A stretch of DNA of 29,115 nucleotides from the IMG/VR virus record IMGVR_UViG_3300017762_000047, positions 1 through 29,115 of that record; one strand, written 5' to 3'. This document shows positions 18,290-26,674 of this stretch, piece by piece. Positions within the stretch are counted from its first letter, which is position 1; every line of letters begins with the position of its first letter. A program made the translations under genes and the position numbers. Under the pieces are notes generated by a model. It saw only the letters and a list, made by a program, of their open reading frames with translations. It was not told the origin of the DNA and made no database searches. The stretch is from a virus.

Positions 18290-19861
18290 CTAGTGTTTTA
18301 TTTGCTTAGACTTACCTCTAAGTATTTGAGTAATCTCCTCTAACTTAATGTTTGATAGTCTTAGCTTTGCTTGTCTAGTTGCAGCAAACTTCTCTCTTTT
18401 AGCACGCTGAACTATATACTCAGGTATGTTTATCCTGCTCGATAACACCGAGTGGGTTATCCATTTGTACATTGCGTCTTCAGCAAACTTATGTACTTTC
18501 ATTTCGCCGTCAGTGCCAAGGCTATCACTTATATAATCTAATATCACAGTTTTTCCTGCAATGTTAGAGCTAAAGTTTATTTTGCCCATTCGGTTGTCTA
18601 TATAGTAAGATCCGTTTATTTGAGCCCTCGTTGGTTCAAGGCCATATCTTTCGCCTTGCTGAGGCCAATATGTGTCATCTTCGTAGTCCTCAGTTTGATT
18701 TTCGTGAGGCGTGTTAGCTTTATAGTTTTTAAAAGTTGAAGAAATGCCAGAATCTACTTCTGTTAAAGAAGGTTTAACATTAAGATTTGATATTGCTATA
18801 TCATCTACGGTAGCCGTGTCAAATAGCAAACTACTGTTGTAGGCCGTAACATCAATATCCGCGTGATCAATAATACTTAACGCAACCAAATATATTGTGC
18901 CAGTAGCATTTGTTAAGTCTATAAGTTCTCCTTCGTAGTTTTTAAGGCCACTTTCACCTTGCGTCCACTCTATATAGCCTAAGTCAAAATAGTTTGGATT
19001 AGCATTTGAAGTAGGAGCCACGTACTGAACGCCTTGCCAAACGTAGTTTTGCATAGTGATTTTATCGGAAGGTGGTTGAGTAGAAAGCCCCACTCTAACT
19101 GTACTACCAGGCTTAGTAAAAGTTCCAGCAGTACCGTAGTTTGTATCAGCAGCAGCAGCTTCAGCTTCTGTAATAGTAATACTCGAAGCGGCGTTGGTAG
19201 TTGCTGTAGCTCCAAAAGATATAGCGCCAAGATCTGCAGCGTCTATCTCTTGATATATATACGTGCAATAGCCATAAGAAGGATTACCATTAGAACTTCC
19301 TATTGTAGCGTGAGTTTGAAACTTTACAACTGGATTTTCTGCAGAGGCGTCTACTGAAACACTGGTTACAACTCCGCCTACAGAAGAAGGTCTTACCACC
19401 TGCGTGCTTTTAATCCAACCCTCTAATCTGTTTGTAAAGCTTGCGTTTTGAAAAAGATCTGCTTGAGTTGGAAACTCATAAGCGCCACTTAAGTTTTGCT
19501 TTATTTCAAATGGATTTGAAGTATCTTTTGTAGGATATAAAGGATGCTTAATGCCAGAAGAATCAACCCAACTAAGCTTTGTGTAGTTGACATAGTCTTT
19601 CGGCAATATCATAGTTAAGCTTGGCGGCACTTCTATTTGTTGAGCTTTTACAGATTTAAAAGTATCAAAAGAAAGTTCAGCTAAAGCTCTATACGCGTGA
19701 AACTGTACATCTGTTCTACTAACATTAGTTATTAGTTTTTCATCACCAACATAAACAACCATAAATTGCTCTATAATATCATCTAAAGAACAAAACTGAT
19801 AGTCACCGTGCTCTGAGCCTTCGTAATAGCTTAAGTCTGTTTTACCGTATAAATATCCCAT
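18290..19861 (-). CDS. P22 gp4-like connector/tail protein with inserted beta-sandwich domain
   Basis: This 523-residue protein has an N-terminal helical part with the recalled crAss-like pattern S-L-D-D-I-I-x-x-F-M (25-34), R-T-D-V-x-F-H-A-Y-R-A-L (49-60), S-F-D-T-F-K-S-V (64-71) and L-P-K-D-Y-V-N-Y (86-93). The C-terminal part (about 440-523) has H-K-F-A-E-D-A-M-Y-K-W-I and a long basic helix. These match the tail accessory (P22 gp4-like) role assigned in crAss-like phages: it joins the portal to the tail. Residues about 137-362 look like an inserted lectin/CBM-like sandwich, opening N-A-S-F-T-N-R-L-E-G-W and closing L-F-D-T-A-T-V-D-D-I-A-I-S. It starts 3 bases after the preceding stop with an A-rich leader. 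The role is inferred from order and motifs. Confidence 0.75.
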   Translation of the reverse strand: MGYLYGKTDLSYYEGSEHGDYQFCSLDDIIEQFMVVYVGDEKLITNVSRTDVQFHAYRALAELSFDTFKSVKAQQIEVPPSLTMILPKDYVNYTKLSWVDSSGIKHPLYPTKDTSNPFEIKQNLSGAYEFPTQADLFQNASFTNRLEGWIKSTQVVRPSSVGGVVTSVSVDASAENPVVKFQTHATIGSSNGNPSYGYCTYIYQEIDAADLGAISFGATATTNAASSITITEAEAAAADTNYGTAGTFTKPGSTVRVGLSTQPPSDKITMQNYVWQGVQYVAPTSNANPNYFDLGYIEWTQGESGLKNYEGELIDLTNATGTIYLVALSIIDHADIDVTAYNSSLLFDTATVDDIAISNLNVKPSLTEVDSGISSTFKNYKANTPHENQTEDYEDDTYWPQQGERYGLEPTRAQINGSYYIDNRMGKINFSSNIAGKTVILDYISDSLGTDGEMKVHKFAEDAMYKWITHSVLSSRINIPEYIVQRAKREKFAATRQAKLRLSNIKLEEITQILRGKSKQIKH

Positions 19862-19864
19862 TTT

Positions 19865-20596
19865 TTATTGTTTTTGTTGAGCGGTTGTATTGGCGTCTGC
19901 TTGTCCCGCTACTTGAGTTAGCGTAAGTTCTTTTATAGATACCCCTGCGTACTGTAGTATTTTTAAAATTAAAGTTCTTTCTTCAGCCTTATCTAGCTCA
20001 AAGTGTTGAGTAGAATTGTTAGGTGCCCATATTGCTTTTTCGTTAACAACTAAATACGTCCAATTGGGATCTTTAGGTTTTCTAAAGTAAGAATAAAAAA
20101 CAGTATGATCTGAAGCATAACTTTCCTCAAGGTTTGCCGCTAGGTAAAACAAGTTGCCAACTACGTAGTAGTTTGGCCTTCTTACGTTTGGCTTTGTCAA
20201 GTAGCCACTGCTAGTAATATTTAAGCTATCAGCCCTAGTAACTTTCTCTATATTATATCTGTCTTGACCAACGATAAGCATTGCCGTTGAGCACTTGTAG
20301 TGATTGTTGGGTAGCGAGTAGGCCGCGCCGTCTGCAGTTAAATTAGCAGTTGTTATAAACTTAGATAAATAGTCTTCTAAAATTTGCTTTAAGTTAGGCG
20401 AAAAGCTAGAGCTAGTCGTTTGAACACCTCTTTTAACTTGATCTAAATCGTAAAAGTATTGCTCAAATATTTCCATCTGAGCCTGCCTGGCGAATAGGTT
20501 AAACTCTTGAGGCGTAATATAACCTCTTTGTTCTTTGTTAGCTAATGCTAACACTGTCTGGTAGACAGTATCTACGTTTGCAAATTGTTCCGCCAT
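19865..20596 (-). CDS. Head-tail connector/ring-type protein
   Basis: This 243-residue protein has the N-terminal pattern V-Y-Q-T-V-L-A-L-A-N-K-E-Q-R-G-Y-I-T-P (10-28), then E-F-N-L-F-A-R-Q-A-Q-M-E-I-F-E-Q-Y-F. I recall this as a very conserved start in structural proteins of crAss-like and marine Bacteroidota phages, adjacent to the gp4-like gene. The rest is mixed alpha/beta with Tyr-rich strands (R-R-P-N-Y-Y-V-V, F-Y-S-Y-F-R-K-P) and a Gln/Ala-rich end. A ring or adaptor position between portal and tail is inferred from order; the exact ring cannot be named. It starts at ATG 20596 behind a hairpin, with an A-rich leader lacking a Shine-Dalgarno sequence. Confidence 0.7.
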   Translation of the reverse strand: MAEQFANVDTVYQTVLALANKEQRGYITPQEFNLFARQAQMEIFEQYFYDLDQVKRGVQTTSSSFSPNLKQILEDYLSKFITTANLTADGAAYSLPNNHYKCSTAMLIVGQDRYNIEKVTRADSLNITSSGYLTKPNVRRPNYYVVGNLFYLAANLEESYASDHTVFYSYFRKPKDPNWTYLVVNEKAIWAPNNSTQHFELDKAEERTLILKILQYAGVSIKELTLTQVAGQADANTTAQQKQ

Positions 20597-20617
20597 TATG
20601 TTTTATTTTTATAGTTA

Positions 20618-20643
20618 AGCAACCACCCCGAAGAGTGGCTGCT
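20618..20643 (-). other. RNA hairpin with cUUCGg loop, no T-run
   Basis: On the minus strand an 11-base-pair stem (two G-U pairs) closes on a C(UUCG)G tetraloop, which is exceptionally stable. It is followed by TTAACTATAAAAATAAAAC rather than a T-run, so it is not a standard intrinsic terminator. It lies in the 61-base gap before the ring-type gene, 22 bases upstream of its ATG. It may stop RNA decay, slow polymerase, or be a degraded terminator. Confidence 0.75.
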
Positions 20644-20657
20644 CTACTATAGGATGA

Positions 20658-21497
20658 TTACGCGTTTAATCGCTTTTCTATGTTGGAGTATATCTCCATA
20701 CCTTCATCTGTTTTAAACCACGCGGCTAAAGCAGAATATGGGTGTTCATCAAACGGAACTGTCATTAGTTTTCTGTCGTTAGATCCCCAAAGAAAATCAC
20801 GCTGATTGTTAGAAAGTTTTAATATTCCTAGCTCTGTCGCTTTAATACCAAAGTTTCTTAACATAACATTGTCGTCATTAACAAGTTCTAAGAATAAAGA
20901 AGGACTTCTTTTAGCGTATAACAGTAAATCTCTTTTAAGCTCTTTAGAACTCATCTCTGTTACCTTAGATCCTAATTCTACACGCATTACCGCTTCAGCA
21001 ATATCTATGTCTAAAGATCTCGCAGCTACTAAAGCTTCTACTTCTAATTCTAAAATGTCAATTTCCTGAGCAGCAACTTCAACTGGTTTATGTTCTTCAA
21101 ACAGTTTTCCGTTGTGCGGGTGGTATAAGCTCAAAAGCTTTTGTAATACCGTTTTTGTTTTAGGAACAAACAACTGACCATTTTGAAATATAATGTGTTC
21201 AAGTCGTTGCTCTCCTTTCATTTCATCTACAAAACAAGTTCTTTGATTGGAAGTGTACTTTAACTCACGCTCGTAGCCTAACTCTTCATCAAAATAAAAA
21301 ATATTACTACCTCTTATTAAATAAGTTAGTGGAGTTTTGTTATTTCTAAGATAGTACATTCTATCTTTTATCTCCCAACTCTTTTTATTGTTTTCTTTAT
21401 CAACAACAGGTTCCTTAATAACAACCTCTTGCATTTCATTTGTAGCTTTTATTTCTGGCTGTTCTACTTCAGCTTTTTTTGTTTGTTTTTTTGCCAT
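20658..21497 (-). CDS. Conserved accessory structural protein downstream of the capsid gene
   Basis: This 279-residue protein has a Lys-rich disordered N terminus (1-40), a beta-rich domain (41-125) including R-M-Y-Y-L-R-N-N-K-T-P-L-T-Y, and a charged helix with Glu/Leu repeats (140-160). The helical C-terminal half carries M-S-S-K-E-L-K-R-D-L-L-L-Y-A-K-R (182-197), N-F-G-I-K-A-T-E-L-G (215-224) and F-K-T-D-E-G (261-266). I recall this pattern from genes directly after the capsid gene in marine flavobacterial phages, with no known function. It sits between two cUUCGg hairpins: the capsid terminator is upstream and the second hairpin downstream. The ATG follows an AT-only leader about 20 bases long, with no Shine-Dalgarno sequence. 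Confidence 0.75.
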   Translation of the reverse strand: MAKKQTKKAEVEQPEIKATNEMQEVVIKEPVVDKENNKKSWEIKDRMYYLRNNKTPLTYLIRGSNIFYFDEELGYERELKYTSNQRTCFVDEMKGEQRLEHIIFQNGQLFVPKTKTVLQKLLSLYHPHNGKLFEEHKPVEVAAQEIDILELEVEALVAARSLDIDIAEAVMRVELGSKVTEMSSKELKRDLLLYAKRSPSLFLELVNDDNVMLRNFGIKATELGILKLSNNQRDFLWGSNDRKLMTVPFDEHPYSALAAWFKTDEGMEIYSNIEKRLNA

Positions 21498-21517
21498 GAT
21501 ATAATATAATAATAATT

Positions 21518-21551
21518 AAAAAAAAAAGATCGAGAGCCGAAGCTCCCGACC
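21518..21551 (-). terminator. Intrinsic terminator after the major capsid gene
   Basis: On the minus strand a 10-base-pair GC-rich stem (two G-U pairs) closes on a C(UUCG)G tetraloop and is followed directly by ten T residues. This is a textbook rho-independent terminator. It lies 15 bases after the capsid stop codon and about 20 bases before the next ATG, leaving no room for a separate promoter. Read-through is therefore needed to express the downstream genes unless a promoter lies further down. Confidence 0.92.
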
Positions 21552-21566
21552 TTAATAATAATGTGA

Positions 21567-23006
21567 TTAGTTTAACAACATGAAGTTGTTAGCACCTTGT
21601 ACCACTAAACATCTTTCAGATAAGTAGTGTACTTCCATAACGTCTTTTCCTGAAGTCATAGCTCCTACAGAACCTGTTACCCAAGTTTTGTATTTTCTAG
21701 ATTCAGTTTCAGACTGACGGTAACGCACGTGTAAGAAAGGACGCTTAAGGTTCTTTCCTAATTGCTCGTCATATACTGAAGATACGCCCGCTGGAATTAC
21801 AACTCCACGAATGTTGCTTACAGTATCATTAAGAGCTCCACGAGTTCCTTTGTCGTTCAAGTAGCGGAAGTCAGACTTATAAAAGTCGTAAGAACCTCTA
21901 CGGAACCCAGAGAAACCTAAATTTAACGCCATATCTTCTTGGTTGTCAAAAACACCGTAAGAAGTACCACCAGCACCATAAGAGTTCATAGAAGCTAACA
22001 TATCGTCTATAGCAAGAGAAGTTCCTCTGTCTACAAATAACATATTTTCTTCAATAGCACCGTTTTGGTCGAATGTAGCTAAAATTTGATCAAACTCAGC
22101 TAAATCAGTAGCAGCATTAACACCAGTAACACCAGATGATTGGTGACCTCTTGTTTCAATAGCAGCGAATAAACCTTCAGTACCATCATTAATACTTTGA
22201 TCAGTACCACCAATTGCTCCAGCGCCATCAACAGCTTTTTCTGCTTCTAGCATAGTCATCTCTAAATAATCAGAGAAACGAGCTCTAGTATCACCTGCGG
22301 CTTTTAAATACCATAAGTAACCACTTTGACCTTCTTCACCAGAAATTTCAACCCAACCAACTTGAGCAGCATCAGATCCAGATACTTCGTAGAAGTCCTT
22401 CATGATGATGTGCTTGTTTGAGTGAGACTTGAATTTTGGCGCGTTAGCAGCTGATCTTCCGTCAGTTCCTTTTTCAAATTCAGAACCAATAACTAAGATT
22501 CTTACAGCTCCTGCTGTAGTAGCAGTAGAACCTAAGGCTGTAGTCATGTTTGCAGCTCCATAAGCGATAACTCTAATTTGATCAGTATCATCATCATCTG
22601 GATCGATTGCAGAAACATAACCTTTAGCAGTAGCACCAGCTACAGACATGATAACCATATCACCTACTCTAATACCGTGGTTTGCACCAACTGCATTTCC
22701 ATCTACGTCATTAACGATAGTATAGTCTGTGTTGTTGTCATTGTAAGTAGCAGTGTAAGCTAAGTGTAGACGACCTTGTTCAGACCAAATTACTCGGTCA
22801 GAAGCAGAAGGCTCTTCAGCACCTACTTGAGCTAAAAATCCTGCGATAGTTCTTTTACCATAGACTTCAGCTTCTTGCTCCATTAAGTCTGGTAAGTATT
22901 GTTGTGCCCAGCCTTCAGTAGCTGAACTTGTAAAATCAACGTAATTAGAGTTTAGCGTCTGTTTTCTAGGCGCTGCGTCTATTCCGTTTGCACTTGTAAT
23001 TGCCAT
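21567..23006 (-). CDS. Major capsid protein (HK97-fold, crAss-like type)
   Basis: This 479-residue protein forms the head shell. The assignment rests on gene order (terminase, portal, scaffold, this gene), on length, and on the C-terminal pattern H-Y-L-S-E-R-C-L-V-V-Q-G-A-N-N-F, which I recall from crAss-like capsid proteins. Residues about 83-175 look like an inserted small beta domain (A-Y-T-A-T-Y ... V-G-D-M-V-I-M ... I-R-V-I-A-Y-G). It includes an acidic loop with six Asp in eight residues (135-142) that could hold a metal ion. A long helix follows at about 240-260 (D-Y-L-E-M-T-M-L-E-A-E-K-A). It starts at ATG 23006 with an A-rich leader and no Shine-Dalgarno sequence. The strong terminator behind it suggests a separately abundant transcript end. 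The HK97 fold is inferred from family knowledge. Confidence 0.88.
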   Translation of the reverse strand: MAITSANGIDAAPRKQTLNSNYVDFTSSATEGWAQQYLPDLMEQEAEVYGKRTIAGFLAQVGAEEPSASDRVIWSEQGRLHLAYTATYNDNNTDYTIVNDVDGNAVGANHGIRVGDMVIMSVAGATAKGYVSAIDPDDDDTDQIRVIAYGAANMTTALGSTATTAGAVRILVIGSEFEKGTDGRSAANAPKFKSHSNKHIIMKDFYEVSGSDAAQVGWVEISGEEGQSGYLWYLKAAGDTRARFSDYLEMTMLEAEKAVDGAGAIGGTDQSINDGTEGLFAAIETRGHQSSGVTGVNAATDLAEFDQILATFDQNGAIEENMLFVDRGTSLAIDDMLASMNSYGAGGTSYGVFDNQEDMALNLGFSGFRRGSYDFYKSDFRYLNDKGTRGALNDTVSNIRGVVIPAGVSSVYDEQLGKNLKRPFLHVRYRQSETESRKYKTWVTGSVGAMTSGKDVMEVHYLSERCLVVQGANNFMLLN

Positions 23007-23035
23007 TTTTTTATAGTTTTAAATGGGTTAATAAA

Positions 23036-24229
23036 TTATTTTCTGTTTTTAATTTTAAACTTAAAATCAGAAGAATTTTGGCCCAAAACTTTAAACTTTA
23101 ATCCACCAGTATTAGCTTCTCCGCCGTGTTCTTGACGAGGATTCATGCTAACGTTTTTAGCTTTAGCAACACTATCTTTTAGAGCGTCAGCTTTGCCTTG
23201 CTCGTAAAAATGCTGTGCTACAGCGTCTGGGTTCATAGCTGTGTATAAAGATTTGTGATAACCTTTAGCGTCAGAGATTGTATTGTCTTCGTTCAAAAAC
23301 TTTTTGATGAAGTTGTTAATGTCACTCTGTGTTTCTTTAACCGACTCTTTATTTTTAACATTAAACCTGTACTTTTTATCACCGACGTTGTATTCAAAAC
23401 CTTTGAACTTGTCGTTAAAAAGATTATCAGTCTTCTGCTTAAAAGTATTAAGTCGCTTTTCAGCTACTTTATTGGACTCTTCCGATTCCTTGTTATACCT
23501 ATTGAAAAAATTAATAGCTTTTTGTTGTTCTTTTGTCAACCTTGAGCCATTTTTAATTTCATCATAGTAGTTGGATTTTACACTCTCCAAGTGGTTCTTT
23601 GCCTGAGCAACTTGCTCTTTCAAAGCTAATTTCTTTCTTTTTATATCTCTATCCTCGTCTATTTCTTCGTCAAAAGAAAACTGATCTTCAATCATGAAGT
23701 CTATTTCTTCCGCGTCTAAATGTGGTTTAGTTTGCTTATAGTATTCTCTTAAAAGAGTTAAGTTATCTAAACCAGAGTAATCTTTGTTTAAATTAACATA
23801 GTCTTCTAGTGTACCGCCAGTTTCATTCATAAAGTCAACTAACTTTTGAATGTTTTCTGGTAACGGTTTGCCAGTAACCTCAGCTTCTTCAACAGCTTCG
23901 TCTACTTCGTCAACTAATTCTTTCAAAGCCTCGTTCGGCTCTTCATCAGTAATTTCTTCTAGTACTGCATCTTGTGCTTCGGCTTCCGGCTGTACTTCTT
24001 CTTGTTCCGGTGTGGCGTCGGCACTTTCATCGCTTCCAACCACTCCTGCGTCGTCAGCTGAGCCATCTGCAGCTTCTGCTGTTTGTTCTTGGTCTTCATT
24101 TTCAATTGGTTTACTTAAATCTACTTTAATAACACTGTCATCGCCAGCGCTTTCAAATTTAGTTTCATCAACTGTCTCTACAGCCTGTTCTTGTGTAGTC
24201 TCTTCGACTACGTTTTCGTTTTCTTCCAT
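23036..24229 (-). CDS. Acidic capsid scaffold protein
   Basis: This 397-residue protein is very acidic over residues 1-120 (Glu/Asp/Ala-rich, low complexity). It is followed by helical, coiled-coil-like sequence at about 190-270 with many Lys, Glu and Gln. The C-terminal tail (376-397) is basic and contains two short F-K-F-K-like motifs (L-K-F-K-V and F-K-F-K-I). Position between portal and capsid genes, the acidic N terminus and the basic C-terminal tail are the usual marks of a phage scaffold, which guides shell assembly and is then lost. I see no protease catalytic motif. It starts at ATG 24229, with a 23-base AT-rich gap after the portal stop and no Shine-Dalgarno sequence. A packed internal protein is the alternative. 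Confidence 0.75.
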   Translation of the reverse strand: MEENENVVEETTQEQAVETVDETKFESAGDDSVIKVDLSKPIENEDQEQTAEAADGSADDAGVVGSDESADATPEQEEVQPEAEAQDAVLEEITDEEPNEALKELVDEVDEAVEEAEVTGKPLPENIQKLVDFMNETGGTLEDYVNLNKDYSGLDNLTLLREYYKQTKPHLDAEEIDFMIEDQFSFDEEIDEDRDIKRKKLALKEQVAQAKNHLESVKSNYYDEIKNGSRLTKEQQKAINFFNRYNKESEESNKVAEKRLNTFKQKTDNLFNDKFKGFEYNVGDKKYRFNVKNKESVKETQSDINNFIKKFLNEDNTISDAKGYHKSLYTAMNPDAVAQHFYEQGKADALKDSVAKAKNVSMNPRQEHGGEANTGGLKFKVLGQNSSDFKFKIKNRK

Positions 24230-24252
24230 AATATAAAATATAAATTAGTAAT

Positions 24253-26670
24253 TTATCTAGGATCGTAACCACCTAAATTAAATCCACTTCCAATAGTATC
24301 ATTACCTGATGACTCAAAGTTTTTAGGTGGTTTACCTGACTTTCTTTGATCTATAAGCTCTGATTGTTGTGAAGCTTGGATCTTAGTTCTATTATCTTTA
24401 CGATCTTCTTTTTCTTTTTCTCTATTCATCAGCGTCTGATTATCCATAGCTCTAAGCTGCATGTTATATTGAAACTCTTGAGCCATAAGTCTTTCTTTAA
24501 TGACAGACTCTGCTTGTAGTTTTTGAGCGTCGAGTTGAGCTTGCATTTGAGCTAGCTGAGCTTCAGCTTGCTTAAGAGCCTGTTGCTTTTGCACTTCCAT
24601 TTGAGCAGATGCTTGTTGTTGTTGTATATTAGCTTGAGACTGCGCTTGAATGTTTTGTTGTTGTATTTGCTGGTCTTTCTGCATCTTCTTCTTTCTACGT
24701 ATTTTAAGAAGTTGATTAGCTAGCTTAATGTTCTTTATTTCTCTTAAATCAATAACATCTTCTAAGTCTATAGTCTGTTGAGCTAAAGCTTGTTGTATGT
24801 TGTTTTCTAGCTTAGCTTGCTCTTCTTCGTCTGGAGCTAAATCTAAAAATATACCAAAGTCATATAAGTGTAAGTTGCTCATTTCTTCTAGCGTAGCTAC
24901 ATTGTGTACGCCAATACTTTGAATAAAAGCATCTTTTGTAGGCGAATACTCTATTATATCAGATATTCTTAAAGACAAAGCTTCAGCTACTTCAGTCGTT
25001 AAATACAAACCAGAGTTTAATATATGCCTAGTTGCGGTGTTTGAGTTTGCTGCAGCCATTTTTTGAACGCCAACCAAAGCTCTTTCATCTGGCGTGCTAC
25101 CATCTCTAGCTTCGTTAAGACCCGTAGTATCACGTATCATTTGTAAGTAATAGTTATAATTACCTATTAGCGCTTGTATTTTGTTGCCTCCAGATCCAGA
25201 AGTTATTTCTTGAATAGGCACTTTACCTGGATTCATGTCACCTTCTGAAGTAAAGCTTCTTCCAATAACACTACCTGTTTGAAAGAACATGTTTAAAGCT
25301 TCTTGTGGGCTGTAGTTAGTTCCATTACCTAAGTCTATTTCAGCTAAACCATCAGCGTCAAGATAAACACCATCTGGAACCATTTTAGACATTACTTGCT
25401 GCAGCTTTAAATGTGTAAGCTGAATCATATCTGCAAAACCCGTAATGCGCTTAACTAAAGACTCTATTTTACCTTTGTACATTCTAGGCGCTACAATACT
25501 GTAGTTCATTTTAACTTTAGTAAAATCACTTTTAGGTCTCATCATGTTCTTTGACATCTCCCACTTAAGCAATTTGTTCGTCCCTAAAACTATAGCGCCT
25601 TCGTACAAGCACTCTATTGATCTTTGTAATTTAGAGAAGTTTTCAGCGTCTTCAGGCGGGTTAAATCTATCGTCTTTTTCTATAACTTTATTAGCTCCAC
25701 TACCTGTTTCTTTAACTTTATACACCTCGTTCATGTACGTTTTATAATTAAAATATAGTACAGAAACTTTGTTGTTGTCTTGATTCTCATAACCTCCACC
25801 TCTATGCTTATTAGTCTGAGGGGCTGAGTTTGTTTCGTTTATTTCCTCTAGATCAGATTGTTCTAAATGCGGAAATTGTTTAGCTAATTCATTTATAGGT
25901 ATTGTTTTAACTTCACCAACATAATATATGTCATCAAAGTAAGGAGACTCTGTGTAAGAGTAAACCAAGTTGGCTGGGTCAACATAGTCTATAACTACAC
26001 CTTCAGACGTGTTAAAACTAGTTTTTACCGCACCAATACCTAATACAGTTAGATCGTAAAAAAATTGCTTTTTAATTAAATCGTACTTGTTGCCTTCCAT
26101 TAAAACTTTTATAGCTTGCTCTTCAGCTATTTCTACGGCTTGCTTGTAAGTTAGCTGCATGTGAAGCTCTAGCTCTTCTTGTGTCTGTGGTAAAGTTTCA
26201 GGATCGTTTTCATACAAGTTCATGCCGAACTCTTCAGCCGCGAAGTCATTCATTTCTTTAGCTGCCATGTCGCCAAGTATACTTTCCATATACTCTGTTC
26301 GTTTAGCAACGCCATTAGGATCTTGAGAATACGCTTTAATATCGTACACGCGTTCTGCTATGCCGTTAACCACAATGTCTACAAACTTAGGTATAATTGG
26401 CACTGGCGTCCAGTCTAAGTTTAAATATGATAAGTCGCCGTTTATAGAAAGCTCGTCTTTGTATTTCTTTATTGACTGTTCTCCTCTAGCGTATAATCTT
26501 AACCTATGAAAATCATTTTGATAACTTTCATATCTGTCAGTTCCGCTGTTGTCGTTAAACCATTCTGACTCTATAGCTTTAGCTACTTTTAAGCCGTAGT
26601 CGTAACTTATTTTTTCTGCGTCGCTAACGACTTGACTTGGGAAATAATTTTTTATAACAGACTCTGCCAT
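24253..26670 (-). CDS. Portal protein
   Basis: This 805-residue protein should form the dodecameric ring through which DNA enters and leaves the head. It lies 4 bases after the terminase gene and just before the scaffold, the standard position. Its size fits the large portals of crAss-like phages. Recognisable segments are the N-terminal wing with P-I-I-P-K-F-V-D-I-V-V-N-G-I (91-104), a central T-G-F-A-D-M-I-Q-L-T-H-L-K-L-Q-Q-V-M (410-427), and R-D-T-T-G-L-N-E-A-R-D-G-S (513-525), a portal-type D-x-T-G-L-N motif. Residues 658-770 are an extreme Gln/Ala/Met-rich helix that could form the portal barrel or crown inside the head. The leader is A-rich (AAAATAAAAAT before ATG). Confidence 0.9.
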   Translation of the reverse strand: MAESVIKNYFPSQVVSDAEKISYDYGLKVAKAIESEWFNDNSGTDRYESYQNDFHRLRLYARGEQSIKKYKDELSINGDLSYLNLDWTPVPIIPKFVDIVVNGIAERVYDIKAYSQDPNGVAKRTEYMESILGDMAAKEMNDFAAEEFGMNLYENDPETLPQTQEELELHMQLTYKQAVEIAEEQAIKVLMEGNKYDLIKKQFFYDLTVLGIGAVKTSFNTSEGVVIDYVDPANLVYSYTESPYFDDIYYVGEVKTIPINELAKQFPHLEQSDLEEINETNSAPQTNKHRGGGYENQDNNKVSVLYFNYKTYMNEVYKVKETGSGANKVIEKDDRFNPPEDAENFSKLQRSIECLYEGAIVLGTNKLLKWEMSKNMMRPKSDFTKVKMNYSIVAPRMYKGKIESLVKRITGFADMIQLTHLKLQQVMSKMVPDGVYLDADGLAEIDLGNGTNYSPQEALNMFFQTGSVIGRSFTSEGDMNPGKVPIQEITSGSGGNKIQALIGNYNYYLQMIRDTTGLNEARDGSTPDERALVGVQKMAAANSNTATRHILNSGLYLTTEVAEALSLRISDIIEYSPTKDAFIQSIGVHNVATLEEMSNLHLYDFGIFLDLAPDEEEQAKLENNIQQALAQQTIDLEDVIDLREIKNIKLANQLLKIRRKKKMQKDQQIQQQNIQAQSQANIQQQQASAQMEVQKQQALKQAEAQLAQMQAQLDAQKLQAESVIKERLMAQEFQYNMQLRAMDNQTLMNREKEKEDRKDNRTKIQASQQSELIDQRKSGKPPKNFESSGNDTIGSGFNLGGYDPR

Positions 26671-26674
26671 ATTT

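Noticed and set aside
19034-19357. Plus-strand 107-codon frame
   Set aside because: It lies opposite the gp4-like gene and is low-complexity Ser/Cys/Ile-rich sequence with no coding features.
23850-24236. Plus-strand 128-codon Ser-rich frame
   Set aside because: It is the antisense shadow of the acidic Glu/Asp/Ala-rich start of the scaffold gene, whose codons give Ser-rich sequence in reverse.
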